This document shows, piece by piece, positions 32,130 to 41,636 of a DNA stretch of 64,000 nucleotides. The DNA is from Streptomyces halobius (GTDB lineage Bacteria; Actinomycetota; Actinomycetes; Streptomycetales; Streptomycetaceae), in the NCBI RefSeq assembly GCF_023277745.1, contig NZ_CP086322.1, forward strand, positions 5,580,001 to 5,644,000, in the 5' to 3' direction. Position 1 is the first letter of the stretch; the number at the start of each line of letters is the position of its first letter. The notes below the pieces were generated by a model. That model was not told where the DNA came from and made no database searches. It saw only the letters and a list, made by a program, of their open reading frames with translations. Both the position numbers and the translations under genes were made by a program.

Positions 32130-33698
32130 TCAATTCCGGCCGCCGCCCAGGAACACGGGGTTCGTCAGCGCCGCCATCGGCCCCGGGAGGCCCGGCGTGT
32201 CTGCTGGGTGGCGTACCTCGGCGCGTATGTAGGCGGCGTGGTCGGGCGTCGTCCGCCAGCTGACGGTGCCCGCGCCGGACGGCGGCAGCGGTGTCGTATA
32301 CAGGGTGCCCTGATCGGTGACGAAGAAGACCGTGCAGCCCGGGGCACCGGAGATTTTCAGCCGGGCGGTGACCTTCGACGTACGGGGGACCTCCAGGCGC
32401 TCCCCGATACCGGCGTGTTCGCCGCGTACGCCGGTGACGGAGAAGGCGAGGTCGATCTTCGACGACTCGGCGATCCAGACCCGACCGGCCCGGATGCCGT
32501 CCTGGACGGCGCGCCGGGAGAGGTCGTCGGCCAGCACGACGGTCTGTGGGAGGCCGACCACGTCCGGGTCGCGATGGGCGTCGCTGTGGCCGACGGCCGG
32601 CAGCCAGGCCGCGCCGCCGCGGGTGTGCGCGACCAGGGTGTTGTCCCACTCCGCGAGGGTGACCTCGTCATCGGGTGTGTACGGGCCGTTCCACACCTCC
32701 ACCGCATCGGCGTCGTCCAGCCCGAACTTCCAGTTGCAGCCGATGCAGGTGGCGTGCGGATGCGCCGGGATGACCAGGCCACCGGCCCGCCGGATGGCGC
32801 GTGCGTACTTGCCGAAGACGTTGTCGCGGGCCCGATAGCGCCAGTCGATGAAGACGCCGGGGTCGGTGCCCATCGCCACCACATGGCCGTTGCGTGTGGT
32901 GACCTCCTCGCCGGTGAGGACGAGCAGGTCATCGCCCCACAGGCCGTCCCAGGCGCGATGCGCGGACGTGGTGTTGTGCTCGGAGGTGGTGATGAAGTCC
33001 AGCCCGGCGGCGCGGGCCAGCGCCGCGATCTCGGCGGGGGTGCGCTTGCCGTCGGAGTACACGGAGTGCAGGTGGTTGTCGCCGCGGTACCAGGCGCGGC
33101 CGCGGCCCCGGGCGCGCTCGGGAGGGTAGACGGGCGCGGGGGTGTGTCCCGGAGGGCCGTAGCGGAGGGTGATGGTGACCTCGTACGTCAGCCCCTGGGG
33201 TGCGACGGTGTACGGGCCGAGGGCGATGTGCCAGGTGCCGGCGTTGACGGGGCCGGGGAGGTAGCCGGGGGTGGCGTCGTCGGCGCGCAGGAAGAACTCC
33301 GTACGCGCACCGCCCGACCAGCCACGGAAGCCGGCGCCGCCGAGCTCCGTGCCGCGCTCGTCGAAGATGCCGATGTCACAGGCGTTGCCGGGCGTGCCCT
33401 GAGGGACGGCGGGTTTGTCGTAGCGGTACGCGACGGCGATCTCCCGGACGCCGTGCGGGATTTTGACCGGAAGATAGACGAAGTCCGGTGCCCCTGCGGG
33501 AAGATGGCCGGTGACCGTGCGGGTCTGCTCGCTCCCGTCGGGGCGCCCGTCAGAGCGGACGCCGGAACCCTCGTCGGAGTCCCGTCGCCCGGAGCCTCCG
33601 GCTGCCGGTGCCGCGTCGGCGAAGCTCACAGCTCCGAGCGTAAGCGCGCCTGACGCGCCCGCGACCGCCGAAAGTCTCAGAATCTCGCGTCGGTCCAT
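32130..33698 (-). CDS. Secreted PHP-domain (CehA/McbA-type) metallohydrolase
   Basis: 522 residues. The N-terminus MDRREILRLSAVAGASGALT, then LGAVSFADAA, looks like a signal peptide with only a weak Tat-like feature (RRE). A beta-rich domain (residues 50-190) precedes the PHP phosphoesterase domain: GDNHLHSVYSDGKRTPAEIA (HxH), TSEHNTTS, EEVTTRNGHVVAMG, IPAHPHATC and VGHSDAHRD. A C-terminal beta domain ends at FLGGGRN. Such proteins are predicted metal-dependent hydrolases. It sits on the opposite strand inside the catabolic run and has no operator, so it may be unrelated. Confidence 0.88.
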   Translation of the reverse strand: MDRREILRLSAVAGASGALTLGAVSFADAAPAAGGSGRRDSDEGSGVRSDGRPDGSEQTRTVTGHLPAGAPDFVYLPVKIPHGVREIAVAYRYDKPAVPQGTPGNACDIGIFDERGTELGGAGFRGWSGGARTEFFLRADDATPGYLPGPVNAGTWHIALGPYTVAPQGLTYEVTITLRYGPPGHTPAPVYPPERARGRGRAWYRGDNHLHSVYSDGKRTPAEIAALARAAGLDFITTSEHNTTSAHRAWDGLWGDDLLVLTGEEVTTRNGHVVAMGTDPGVFIDWRYRARDNVFGKYARAIRRAGGLVIPAHPHATCIGCNWKFGLDDADAVEVWNGPYTPDDEVTLAEWDNTLVAHTRGGAAWLPAVGHSDAHRDPDVVGLPQTVVLADDLSRRAVQDGIRAGRVWIAESSKIDLAFSVTGVRGEHAGIGERLEVPRTSKVTARLKISGAPGCTVFFVTDQGTLYTTPLPPSGAGTVSWRTTPDHAAYIRAEVRHPADTPGLPGPMAALTNPVFLGGGRN

Positions 33699-34034
33699 TC
33701 CTGCCCCTCAAAGCATCGGATGGATGAGCCGTCAGCTTCCCTGTCATTTCCCTGTCATCAAGCGCCGTCGTCATGGGCATCGCCGTGGGTATCGCCATGG
33801 GCGTCGTTCTGTGCGGTGGACACCGCAGCCATCATCGGCTGCGAATGCCGCCGCGCGATCGACCGACCGCTCGCGTACCGCCGATCGTCTTCTGGTGTCG
33901 CCGCATGTCGTCGGCATGCCGTCATGTGAAGACTGTTGTACGCGGGTGTGACACTCGGCGAAAGCCCTGTGGATAACCGTCCGGCGGTAAGGCAACATGC
34001 GGTCACCACACCCCTGACGCGGAGGTGCTCCAGC
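33699..34034. other. Divergent intergenic region with a DnaA box
   Basis: It separates the PHP gene and the third LLM gene. TGTGGATAA at 33968-33976 is the reverse complement of the DnaA box TTATCCACA. A lone CGTCAG half-site lies at 33730-33735, without a partner. Degenerate ATCGCCGTGGGTATCGCCAT repeats lie near 33780. No gene is evident. Confidence 0.5.
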
Positions 34035-34859
34035 ATGCGGATCGCGACCACGATCTTCCTGACAGACGAGACGATCCGGCCGGACCGGCTCGCCCGTGAG
34101 CTGGAACGACGCGGGTTCGACGGGCTCTATCTCCCCGAGCACACACACATCCCGACGAGCCGTGACACCCCGGCCCCGATGGGTGAGCCGCTGCCCCGCG
34201 AATACGGCCGCACCCTCGATCCGTTCGTCGCGCTCGGCCAGGCCGCCGCCGTCACCGAGCGACTCGGCCTGGGCACCGGTATCACGCTCGTCACCGAGCA
34301 CGACCCGGTCGCCCTCGCCAAACGGATCGCGACGCTCGACCACCTCTCCGACGGACGCTTCACCTTCGGCGTCGGCTTCGGCTGGAACATCGAGGAGGCC
34401 GCCGACCACGGAGTGGACTGGTCGACGCGGCGCGAGCTGACCCGGGACCGGGTGGCGCTGATGCGGGCGCTGTGGGCCAAGGAACCGACGGCGTACAAGG
34501 GTGAGTTCGGGTCGGTACGGGCGTCCCTCGCCCATCCCAAGCCGGCGCACGGTGCGCCGCGCACCCTGATCGGCGGTGCCGCCGGGCCCAAGCTCTTCGG
34601 GCAGATCGCCGAGTACGCGGACGGCTGGCTGCCGATCGGTGGGCGCGGGCTGACCGAAACCGTTCCGGTGCTGCGGCAGGCATGGGCGGACGCCGGGCGT
34701 GCGGGTGAGCCGGAGGTGGTGCCGTACGCGGTCCGCCCGTCGCCCGGGAAACTGGCGCACTACCGGGAGCTGGGGCTCCAGGAGGTGGTGCTGCAATTGC
34801 CGCCGGCCGAGGAGGCGGAGGTACTGCGGACGCTGGATGATTACGCGCAGTATTTGTGA
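34035..34859 (+). CDS. Luciferase-like (LLM) F420-dependent oxidoreductase 3
   Basis: 274 residues from the ATG at 34035 with GGAGGTG directly upstream. It begins MRIATTIFLTDETIRPDRLA. GFDGLYLPEHTHIPTSRDTP is the hallmark of a described F420-dependent LLM subfamily (TIGR03619-like). LDHLSDGRFTFGVGFGWNIE and TLIGGAAGPKLFGQIAEYAD follow. No full operator precedes it, so it may belong to a different control. Along with the Ddn-type protein it is one of at least two strong F420 users near fbiC. Confidence 0.9.
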   Translation: MRIATTIFLTDETIRPDRLARELERRGFDGLYLPEHTHIPTSRDTPAPMGEPLPREYGRTLDPFVALGQAAAVTERLGLGTGITLVTEHDPVALAKRIATLDHLSDGRFTFGVGFGWNIEEAADHGVDWSTRRELTRDRVALMRALWAKEPTAYKGEFGSVRASLAHPKPAHGAPRTLIGGAAGPKLFGQIAEYADGWLPIGGRGLTETVPVLRQAWADAGRAGEPEVVPYAVRPSPGKLAHYRELGLQEVVLQLPPAEEAEVLRTLDDYAQYL

Positions 34860-35218
34860 CGGGGTGGGGTTTACGGGGTGTGGGGCGTGGGGCGGCGTGT
34901 AGTGGGCCCGGTGCGTGACGGGGTGGGGGACGTGGCCCCTTTGGGGCACAGCCGGTGGTCGTTTTGGTCACGGGCGGTGGCGTTTCGGGGCAGTACGGCG
35001 CAGCCACGGGGCGACGAGGCGTAGCCACAGGACGGCGGGGTGTAGGCACGGGCGGCGAGGCGTATCCATAGGCGGGGGCGTAGGGGAGCGCCTAGGTCCA
35101 TCGGCGTACGGCCATCCGGCGTGGTTCGGTACCGCAGACCGATCCGCGCCGCTCGGGCCGGTCGTAGCGTCGGAAGGGACGGAAGAGCCGCAGATCAACG
35201 GTCCAAGGAGAACCCCCA
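34860..35218. other. Gene-free gap with GTAGCCAC-type repeats
   Basis: About 360 bp with no protein. Degenerate units of about 21 bp (GGCGACGAGGCGTAGCCAC and relatives) recur between 34999 and 35075. An AAGGAGAA ribosome-binding site for the next gene is near 35204. Confidence 0.5.
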
Positions 35219-35626
35219 TTGCCTCGACTCGACCACACGATCGTGCACAGCACCGACCGTTTCGCCTCCGCGCGCTTCCTGGCCGAGCTGCTGGACGCTC
35301 CCGAACCCAAGGCGTACGGTCCGTTCGCCGCGCTCAAGCTGGACAACGGCGTGACACTCGACTTCGCGGAGGTTGTCGCAGACGGGAGGGAATTCGTCCC
35401 CACGCACTACGCGTTCCTGGTGACGGAGGACGAGTTCGACGCGATCCTGGCCCGTATCCAGGCGCGTGAGCTGCCCTATTGGGCCGACCCCCGGCACACC
35501 CAGCCGCAGGTGATCAACACTCAGGACGGCGGCCGAGGCTTGTACCTCGACGACCCCGACGGCCACAACCTGGAGTTCCTGACCCGGACGTACTCCGACG
35601 AACTCCTGGCCAGCCTGAACCGCTGA
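35219..35626 (+). CDS. VOC-family (glyoxalase/bleomycin-resistance fold) protein
   Basis: 135 residues from a TTG at 35219 with AAGGAG upstream. LDHTIVHSTDRFASARFLAE, VTLDFAEVVADGREFVPTHY, AFLVTEDEFDAIL and GRGLYLDDPDGHNLEFLTRT give the paired beta-alpha-beta-beta-beta units and the His and Glu metal ligands of the fold. Function could be isomerase, epimerase or dioxygenase-like. It lies 236 bp before fbiC. Confidence 0.9.
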   Translation: MPRLDHTIVHSTDRFASARFLAELLDAPEPKAYGPFAALKLDNGVTLDFAEVVADGREFVPTHYAFLVTEDEFDAILARIQARELPYWADPRHTQPQVINTQDGGRGLYLDDPDGHNLEFLTRTYSDELLASLNR

Positions 35627-35658
35627 CCCGTCAACGCTGACGCGACAGCGGTCGCGAT

Positions 35659-35731
35659 GGCCGTCTCGACGGCCGTGGCGGTGGCGATGTCCGTGTCGCC
35701 GCGGCGGCGGTCAGGTCCGCCGAGCCTGACC
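35659..35731 (+). other. Hairpins between the VOC gene and fbiC
   Basis: GGCCGTC-TC-GACGGCC at 35659-35674 and GGTCAGG/CCTGACC at 35709-35715 and 35725-35731 can form hairpins. They may end the VOC transcript or structure the fbiC leader. Nothing more specific is visible. Confidence 0.4.
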
Positions 35732-35862
35732 GCTTCGGGAAACGCCCCGCCTTCGGGGGAACCCCGACTCCGGAGGGAACCTCCGTCTGGCGTGATCAGG
35801 CGCACACCGATCGCCGGTTCACCGGCGGCGGCGCTGTCGGTGGGCGCTCGTATCCTCGGAGG

Positions 35863-38538
35863 ATGACTTCCAGCGCGCAGGGACCTGACCAGGGAACCGA
35901 CCGAGGACCGGACCGAGGACCCGACGGGACGACGGCCGCGGCCGCGGACCGTCCGGCGCGGCCGACGGCGAACGCGATGCGACGATCGCTGCGCCGCGCG
36001 CGTGACGGTGTGGCGCTGGATGTCACCGAAGCCACGGTGCTGCTCCAGGCCCGTGGCGAGGACCTCGCGGACCTGTGCGCTTCGGCGTCCCGGGTGCGGG
36101 ACGCGGGCCTGGAAGCCGCCGGGCGCCCCGGTGTCATCACGTACTCCAGGAGCGTCTTCATCCCGCTCACGCGCCTCTGCCGCGACAAGTGCCACTACTG
36201 CACCTTCGCCACCGTCCCCGGCAAGCTGCGCCGCGCCGGCCACGGGATGTTCATGTCGCCGGACGAGGTTCTGGCCATCGCCCGCCGCGGCGCCGAACTG
36301 GGCTGCAAGGAAGCGCTGATCACCCTGGGGGACCGCCCCGAGGACCGCTGGCCGGAAGCGCGGGAGTGGCTGGAGGCTGAGGGGTACGACGACACCATCG
36401 CGTACGTACGGGCGATGGCCATCCGCATCCTGGAGGAGACCGGGCTGCTGCCGCACCTCAACCCCGGCGCCATGACGTGGACGGACTTCCAGCGGCTCAA
36501 GCCGGTGGCCCCCTCGATGGGCATGATGCTGGAGACCACGGCGGAGCGGCTGTGGAGCGAGCCCGGTGGCCCGCACTATGGCTCCCCGGACAAGGAGCCC
36601 GCCGTGCGGCTGCGCGTCCTGGAGGACGCCGGCCGCAGTTCCGTTCCGTTCACCAGCGGGCTGCTGATCGGCATCGGGGAGAGCTACGAGGAGCGCGCGG
36701 AATCCCTCTTCGCCCTGCGCCGCATCTCCCGTGCCTACCACGGCGTCCAGGAACTCATCATGCAGAACTTCCGCGCCAAGCCGGACACGGCGATGCGCGG
36801 TATGCCGGACGCGGAGATGGACGAACTGGTCGCCACCGTCGCCGTCGCCCGGCACATCATGGGCCCCTCCGCCTGCCTCCAGGCGCCGCCCAACCTGGTG
36901 GACGAGGAATACGGGCGGCTCATCGGGGCCGGTATCGACGACTGGGGCGGCGTCTCTCCGGTCACGCCCGATCACGTCAACCCCGAGCGCCCGTGGCCGC
37001 AGATCGACGAGCTCGCCGAACGTTCCGCCGCCGCCGGCTTCCGGCTCAAGGAACGGCTCGCCGTCTACCCGGAGTTCGTCCAGCGCGGCGAGCCCTGGCT
37101 GGACCCCCGTCTGCTGCCGCACGTCCGGGCCCTGGCCGACCCGGAGACCGGCCTGGCCCGTGAGGACGCGGTGGTCGAGGGCCACCCGTGGCAGGAGCCC
37201 GACGAGGAATTCTCGGTGACCTCCTCCGGCCGTACGGACCTCCACCGCACCATCGACACCCAGGGACGTACGAGCGACCGCCGCGACGACTTCGACGAGG
37301 TCTACGGCGACTGGGGAGCGCTGCGCGAGGCCGCCGCCCCCGGGATGGTGCCGTCCCGCATCGACGCCGATGTACGCCAGGCACTCTCGCAGGCCGCCGA
37401 CGACCCCACCGAACTCACCGACGACGAGGCGCTGGCCCTGCTGCACGCCGATGGGCCGGCCCTGGACGCGCTCTGCCGGATCGCCGACGATCTGCGCCGC
37501 GCCACCGTGGGCGACGACGTCACGTACATCGTCACCAGGAACATCAACTTCACCAACGTCTGCTACACGGGCTGCCGTTTCTGCGCCTTTGCACAGCGAC
37601 GCACCGATGCCGACGCCTACACCCTCTCCCTCTCCCAGGTCGCCGACCGCGCCCAACAGGCTTGGGACGTGGGCGCGGTGGAGGTGTGCATGCAGGGCGG
37701 CATCCATCCGGACCTGCCCGGGACGGCCTATTTCGACATCGCCCGCGCCGTCAAGCAACGCGTTCCGGAGATGCACGTCCACGCCTTCTCTCCCATGGAG
37801 GTCGTCAACGGCGCGACGCGTACGGGACTGTCCATCCGTGAGTGGCTCACCGAGGCCAAGGCCGCCGGTCTGGAGACCATCCCCGGTACCGCCGCGGAGA
37901 TCCTCGACGACGAGGTCCGCTGGATTCTCACCAAGGGCAAGCTGCCGACCGCCACCTGGGTGGAGGTCATCAAGACCGCCCATGAGCTGGGCATCCGCTC
38001 GTCCTCGACGATGATGTACGGCCATGTCGACCAGCCGCGGCACTGGCTCGGCCACCTGCGCCTGCTGGCGGAGATCCAGCGGTCCGCGCGGTCCAAGAAC
38101 GTCGCCGGCTTCACGGAGTTCGTCACCCTCCCCTTCGTCCACACCAACGCCCCCGTCTACCTCGCCGGCATCGCCCGCCCCGGCCCCACCACCCGCGACA
38201 ACCGTGCGGTGACGGCCATGGCCCGGTTGCTGCTCCACCCGCACATCACCAACATCCAGACCAGTTGGGTCAAGCTCGGCACGGAAGGCGCCGCCGAGAT
38301 GCTGCGCTCAGGCGCCAACGACCTGGGCGGCACCCTGATGGAGGAGACCATCTCCCGTATGGCGGGCTCCAGTTACGGCTCATACCGCTCCATCCAGGGC
38401 CTGACCGCCATCGCCGAGACCGCCGGCCGCCCGGCCCGGCCCCGCACGACGACATACGGCCCGGTCACGGAGGAACGCCGGTCGGCGGCGCTGGCGTCGG
38501 ACGGTCATCTGCCGGAGCTGCTGCCGGTGGTGGAGTAG
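35863..38538 (+). CDS. fbiC: Bifunctional FO synthase (F420 biosynthesis)
   Basis: An 891-residue fusion of CofG and CofH radical-SAM halves, which make 7,8-didemethyl-8-hydroxy-5-deazariboflavin (FO), the chromophore of F420, from tyrosine and the ribityl-diaminouracil intermediate. The CofG half has [10 protein letters not shown] (C106, C110, C113); the CofH half has [10 protein letters not shown] (C567, C571, C574). [20 protein letters not shown] and [19 protein letters not shown] are typical of the CofH end. The first 35 residues are Asp/Gly/Pro-rich and unconserved. Its position beside several F420-type oxidoreductases suggests local demand, although F420 synthesis is a core function in Streptomyces. 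Confidence 0.97.
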   Translation: MTSSAQGPDQGTDRGPDRGPDGTTAAAADRPARPTANAMRRSLRRARDGVALDVTEATVLLQARGEDLADLCASASRVRDAGLEAAGRPGVITYSRSVFIPLTRLCRDKCHYCTFATVPGKLRRAGHGMFMSPDEVLAIARRGAELGCKEALITLGDRPEDRWPEAREWLEAEGYDDTIAYVRAMAIRILEETGLLPHLNPGAMTWTDFQRLKPVAPSMGMMLETTAERLWSEPGGPHYGSPDKEPAVRLRVLEDAGRSSVPFTSGLLIGIGESYEERAESLFALRRISRAYHGVQELIMQNFRAKPDTAMRGMPDAEMDELVATVAVARHIMGPSACLQAPPNLVDEEYGRLIGAGIDDWGGVSPVTPDHVNPERPWPQIDELAERSAAAGFRLKERLAVYPEFVQRGEPWLDPRLLPHVRALADPETGLAREDAVVEGHPWQEPDEEFSVTSSGRTDLHRTIDTQGRTSDRRDDFDEVYGDWGALREAAAPGMVPSRIDADVRQALSQAADDPTELTDDEALALLHADGPALDALCRIADDLRRATVGDDVTYIVTRNINFTNVCYTGCRFCAFAQRRTDADAYTLSLSQVADRAQQAWDVGAVEVCMQGGIHPDLPGTAYFDIARAVKQRVPEMHVHAFSPMEVVNGATRTGLSIREWLTEAKAAGLETIPGTAAEILDDEVRWILTKGKLPTATWVEVIKTAHELGIRSSSTMMYGHVDQPRHWLGHLRLLAEIQRSARSKNVAGFTEFVTLPFVHTNAPVYLAGIARPGPTTRDNRAVTAMARLLLHPHITNIQTSWVKLGTEGAAEMLRSGANDLGGTLMEETISRMAGSSYGSYRSIQGLTAIAETAGRPARPRTTTYGPVTEERRSAALASDGHLPELLPVVE

Positions 38539-38801
38539 GGGAGGGCGGCGGCGACGGCGGCCGCCGGCACGATTGCCCGAGGCCTGCACGCCTGGCCGGC
38601 CGCCGCTGTGCCGTTGGCCGGCCGCAGCCATGACCCTGGTCGACCGCCGACGGGTATACGCGCCTGACCATGAGCACACCGGCCGACGTCCTGGCCGACG
38701 CGACCGGGAACGGCGTCTGCCCGCGTCCCTGCCTGCGGCTCCTGCAGGGGCGCCTGGGGCCCCTGCCTGCGGCTCCCCGCCTGCGCCGCCCGGGTCGTGT
38801 C

Positions 38802-39056
38802 TCACTCCCCGCCGTACTCCGTCTCGTGTTGCAGGATGCATTGCTGCCACTGGGACAGGGCCTCCTCGCGGTCGCCCCCGGTGTCCTGGGCGGCGACGAT
38901 CAGTGCGTCGGCGGCCATGGCGGCCAGCCGTACGGCGATATGGCAGACGTCGCGCTGGGAGAGCGGCCGGAGGAGCTCCACCGCGCCGTCGCTGTCGCCG
39001 GAGAGCGCGGAGGCGACGACCGCCATGGTGGTGCGATCCCACTCGTACTCGGACAT
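38802..39056 (-). CDS. Small conserved hypothetical protein
   Basis: 84 residues from the ATG at 39056: MSEYEWDRTTMAVVASALSG, then ELLRPLSQRDVCHIAVRLAA and QWQQCILQHETEYGGE. Mostly helical and acidic, with no signal peptide and no known motif. The convergent position after fbiC and the well-formed codon usage support a real gene. The 260 bp between it and fbiC hold GGCCGGCCGC-type repeats and no gene. Confidence 0.75.
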   Translation of the reverse strand: MSEYEWDRTTMAVVASALSGDSDGAVELLRPLSQRDVCHIAVRLAAMAADALIVAAQDTGGDREEALSQWQQCILQHETEYGGE

Positions 39057-39179
39057 GAGGGAAGCATGCCCAGCGGCAGGCACCGCCATTGTCGAACGGG
39101 TGAGTGTACGGGCGGCGAGGTGCGGAGGCAGCGCCGGCAGACCGGCGCCGGACGCCCGTCGGACCCGTACCCGATCAGA

Positions 39180-39390
39180 AGCCGTTCCAAGCCGACTCAA
39201 GCCGACCTAAGCTGTCTCAAGCCATCTCAAGCTGTCCCAAGTCGACTTAAGCCGCCGCAAGGCGTCTCAGCCTCATCGCAAAGTCTCGCCAAAGCTGCCT
39301 AGGAGTCGCCCCGAGACCACTTCGAAGTCGTCCCGAAGCCGCCGTGAAGTCGCCTCAAAGTCGCACGAAAGCCGTCTCGTGTCTGACTGT
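39180..39390. repeat. About twenty degenerate 10-bp tandem repeats
   Basis: CTCAAGCCGA-like decamers (CTCAAGCTGT, TTAAGCCGCC, TCGAAGTCGT and others) run almost without break upstream of the ADP-ribosylglycohydrolase gene. The period is close to one helical turn, so AA steps recur in phase and the DNA could be curved. Confidence 0.75.
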
Positions 39391-39500
39391 TCACAATATG
39401 ATCCTGGCCCCAAGTCGATCGTTCCTGGTCGATTACAGTGCCGCCAGGGAGGCCGAGCGGAGCGAGGTTTCGGTGTGAGCGAGCGGAGCGGGGTATCGGC

Positions 39501-40622
39501 ATGAGTGCAGTGGCAGGCACCACCGCCATCTGGGGCCGCGCCGAACAGCAGGACTTCCGCAGCCGGGTGCGTGGCTGTCTGCTCGGCGGCGCCATCGGCG
39601 ACGCGCTCGGTGCGGGCATCGAGTTCGACTCGCTCGACGCGATCCGTGAGGCGCACGGCCAGGAAGGTGTGACGGACTTCGTCCCGGCCTACGGGCGGCG
39701 CGGCGCGGTCACCGACGACACCCAGATGACCCTGTTCACGGTGGACGGGCTGATACGTGCCCAGGTGCGCCGCGACACCGGTGCCTGGCATCCGCCCACC
39801 GACGTCCACCGCGCCTATCTGCGCTGGGCCGCCACCCAACGTGACTGGGGGCCGGACGAGCGCAAGAAGGACGACGGCTGGCTCGCCCGTGAGGAGTGGC
39901 TCTACTCCCGGCGGGCCCCCGGCCGGGCCTGCCTGAGCGGCCTCGGGGACGACAAGATGGGCACGCTGGAGAAGCCCAAGAACCCCGGCTCCAAGGGCTG
40001 TGGCGCCGTGATGCGCTCCGCGCCGTTCGGACTCCTCGTCGGCTGGGAGCCGCAGCTGGTCTTCCAACTGGCCGTCGAGTGTGCCGCGCAGACACACGGC
40101 CACCCCACCGGCTATCTCGCGGCCGGTGCGTTCGCGGTCATCAGCCATTCGCTGGCCCGCGGCGAGGGTCTCGACGGCGGCGTCCAGAAGGCCCTGGCGC
40201 ACTTGGCCACCCGCCCCGGCCACGAGGAGACCATGGACTCCCTCAAGCGCGCGCTCGGCGCCGTACGCCAGGGCATGCCGACGCCCGCGCGGGTGGAGTC
40301 ACTGGGCGAGGGCTGGACGGCCGAGGAGGCGCTGTCGATCGGTGTGTACTGCGCGCTGGTCGCCGAGGACGTCCGGCACGGCCTGCTCCTCGCCGTCAAC
40401 CACGGCGGCGACAGCGACTCGACCGGCGCCGTCTGCGGCAATCTGCTGGGCACCCTGCACGGCGAGACGGCGCTGCCGCCGGAGTGGCTGGTCGAGCTGG
40501 AGGGCCGGGACACGATTCTGCAGCTCGCCGACGACTTCGCGCTGGAGATGACGCAGGGGCCCGCGCTGCACGGCCCGGCGGGCTCGGCGCCGGGCTGGCT
40601 CGTGCGCTATCCGCGGGCTTAG
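39501..40622 (+). CDS. ADP-ribosylglycohydrolase (DraG-like)
   Basis: 373 residues. It removes ADP-ribose from proteins or related adducts using two magnesium ions. Motifs are CLLGGAIGDALGAGIEF, VTDDTQMTLFTVDG with the Thr-Asp-Asp metal ligands, GCGAVMRSAPFG, THGHPTGYLAAGAFA and NHGGDSDSTGAVCGNLLG with the second Asp pair. The catalytic set appears complete. The ATG at 39501 fits the domain start. A conserved Streptomyces gene in this neighbourhood; its substrate protein is unknown. Confidence 0.95.
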   Translation: MSAVAGTTAIWGRAEQQDFRSRVRGCLLGGAIGDALGAGIEFDSLDAIREAHGQEGVTDFVPAYGRRGAVTDDTQMTLFTVDGLIRAQVRRDTGAWHPPTDVHRAYLRWAATQRDWGPDERKKDDGWLAREEWLYSRRAPGRACLSGLGDDKMGTLEKPKNPGSKGCGAVMRSAPFGLLVGWEPQLVFQLAVECAAQTHGHPTGYLAAGAFAVISHSLARGEGLDGGVQKALAHLATRPGHEETMDSLKRALGAVRQGMPTPARVESLGEGWTAEEALSIGVYCALVAEDVRHGLLLAVNHGGDSDSTGAVCGNLLGTLHGETALPPEWLVELEGRDTILQLADDFALEMTQGPALHGPAGSAPGWLVRYPRA

Positions 40623-40776
40623 TGCGATCAAACCGCATCATTCGCGGCGCGTGCCGAAGTGCGGGGGCGAGGAACGCCACCGTCGACAGCCGCCGCCATC
40701 AGCCCGGCCCGGTGGGACCCACTGCACGCTCGTTCACCCAGCTTCGACAGTCAGTTACCGGCCTGCCGTCATGTCC

Positions 40777-41502
40777 TCAGTTCCACGCGGAACGCTCTGT
40801 GGCGACGAAGCAGTACTTCACCCAGGTGCCGGTGTGCCCGCGGACGCCGCCCGGCTCCGCGCACAACCGGACGCGGAAGGTCTCGCCGACGGTCGCCATG
40901 TCGGTGTACTTGTCATGGTTGATGTCGATGGACGCGCTGCGGGACGAGCCGCCCACCACGCTGATCGACACCACGTCGCCGGGCTCGCCGTTCAGGATCC
41001 GGCCCCACACGGCATCGCATTTCCTGCTGTAACGCAGCTGAATGCGGGCGATATTGCCCTCGCCCTCCGTGGGCTCCCAGGTGGCGACGTCCGCGGCGCA
41101 CCCGTGGTTCTTCGGGCTCTGGCCGTCGCAGCCGGGTCCGGGGCAGGCGGGCGGCGGGGCCTCGAAGAGCTCGGGGATCTGGTCGGCCGCGACGGGGATG
41201 AGTGCACCGACGACGGCCACCACCAGGGCGTGCTTGGCGTGTACGCGCAGCCACCGGCCGATGCGGCGCAGTCGGTCCCCACCGCGGTGCAGGAGTGAGG
41301 CGTTGGAGGGCGGATCGGGCTCGTCGGGTGCATCGGCGGGATCCGACGGGTTGGGCAGAGGCGATGCGTCATGCGGCGGGTTGTGCGGAGTCGACGCGTC
41401 ATTGGGCGGGTTGTGCGGGGGCGCTTCGTCATCGGGCGTGGTCTGCGGGTGAGGAGCCTCGTCCGGCGGGCTGGGCGCCGGGTCGTGCGTGCCACTGGTC
41501 AT
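40777..41502 (-). CDS. Single-span membrane protein with extracytoplasmic DUF2690-like domain
   Basis: 241 residues from the ATG at 41502, chosen for the AGGAGG-like site just upstream; longer starts lack one. The N-terminal 75 residues are a Pro/Asp/His repeat (PPDEAPHPQTTPDDEAPPHN) and likely cytoplasmic. The membrane segment is ALVVAVVGALIPVAA. The outside domain has four Cys (CPGPGC, NHGCAADVATWE, RKCDAVWGRI) and resembles DUF2690 domains of Streptomyces. Function unknown. Confidence 0.8.
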   Translation of the reverse strand: MTSGTHDPAPSPPDEAPHPQTTPDDEAPPHNPPNDASTPHNPPHDASPLPNPSDPADAPDEPDPPSNASLLHRGGDRLRRIGRWLRVHAKHALVVAVVGALIPVAADQIPELFEAPPPACPGPGCDGQSPKNHGCAADVATWEPTEGEGNIARIQLRYSRKCDAVWGRILNGEPGDVVSISVVGGSSRSASIDINHDKYTDMATVGETFRVRLCAEPGGVRGHTGTWVKYCFVATERSAWN

Positions 41503-41636
41503 CCGGCCTCCTGGGCGGTCCATGCCGTAGACATGTGCCGTAGACCTCCCAGTTTCCGGGATGGCGTGGATCACCCGGAAGCGCATTTTCCGCCCTTGGG
41601 AGGCTTATGGGGCGCACGGTCATCCGCGCGCCCCTC

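Noticed and set aside
28384..32649. A 4.2-kb open frame on the minus strand across LLM2, the amidohydrolase and the aldehyde dehydrogenase
   Set aside because: It is the antisense shadow of three well-supported plus-strand genes; its translation is His/Arg/Pro-rich without domains.
33730..33735. CGTCAG half-site between the PHP gene and LLM3
   Set aside because: The left half-site matches only 3 of 6 positions; a lone hexamer is expected by chance.
35626..35660. CTGACCCGTCAA and CTGACGCGACAG near the VOC gene end, as possible regulon operators before fbiC
   Set aside because: The half-sites are not in the 6-3-6 arrangement; calling fbiC a regulon member is not supported.
35521..38244. A 907-residue antisense frame across fbiC
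   Set aside because: fbiC is unambiguous by two radical-SAM motifs; the antisense frame has only compositional bias.
39180..39390. CRISPR array at the decamer repeats
   Set aside because: The repeats are only 10 bp, degenerate and without unique spacers; no cas genes in the window.
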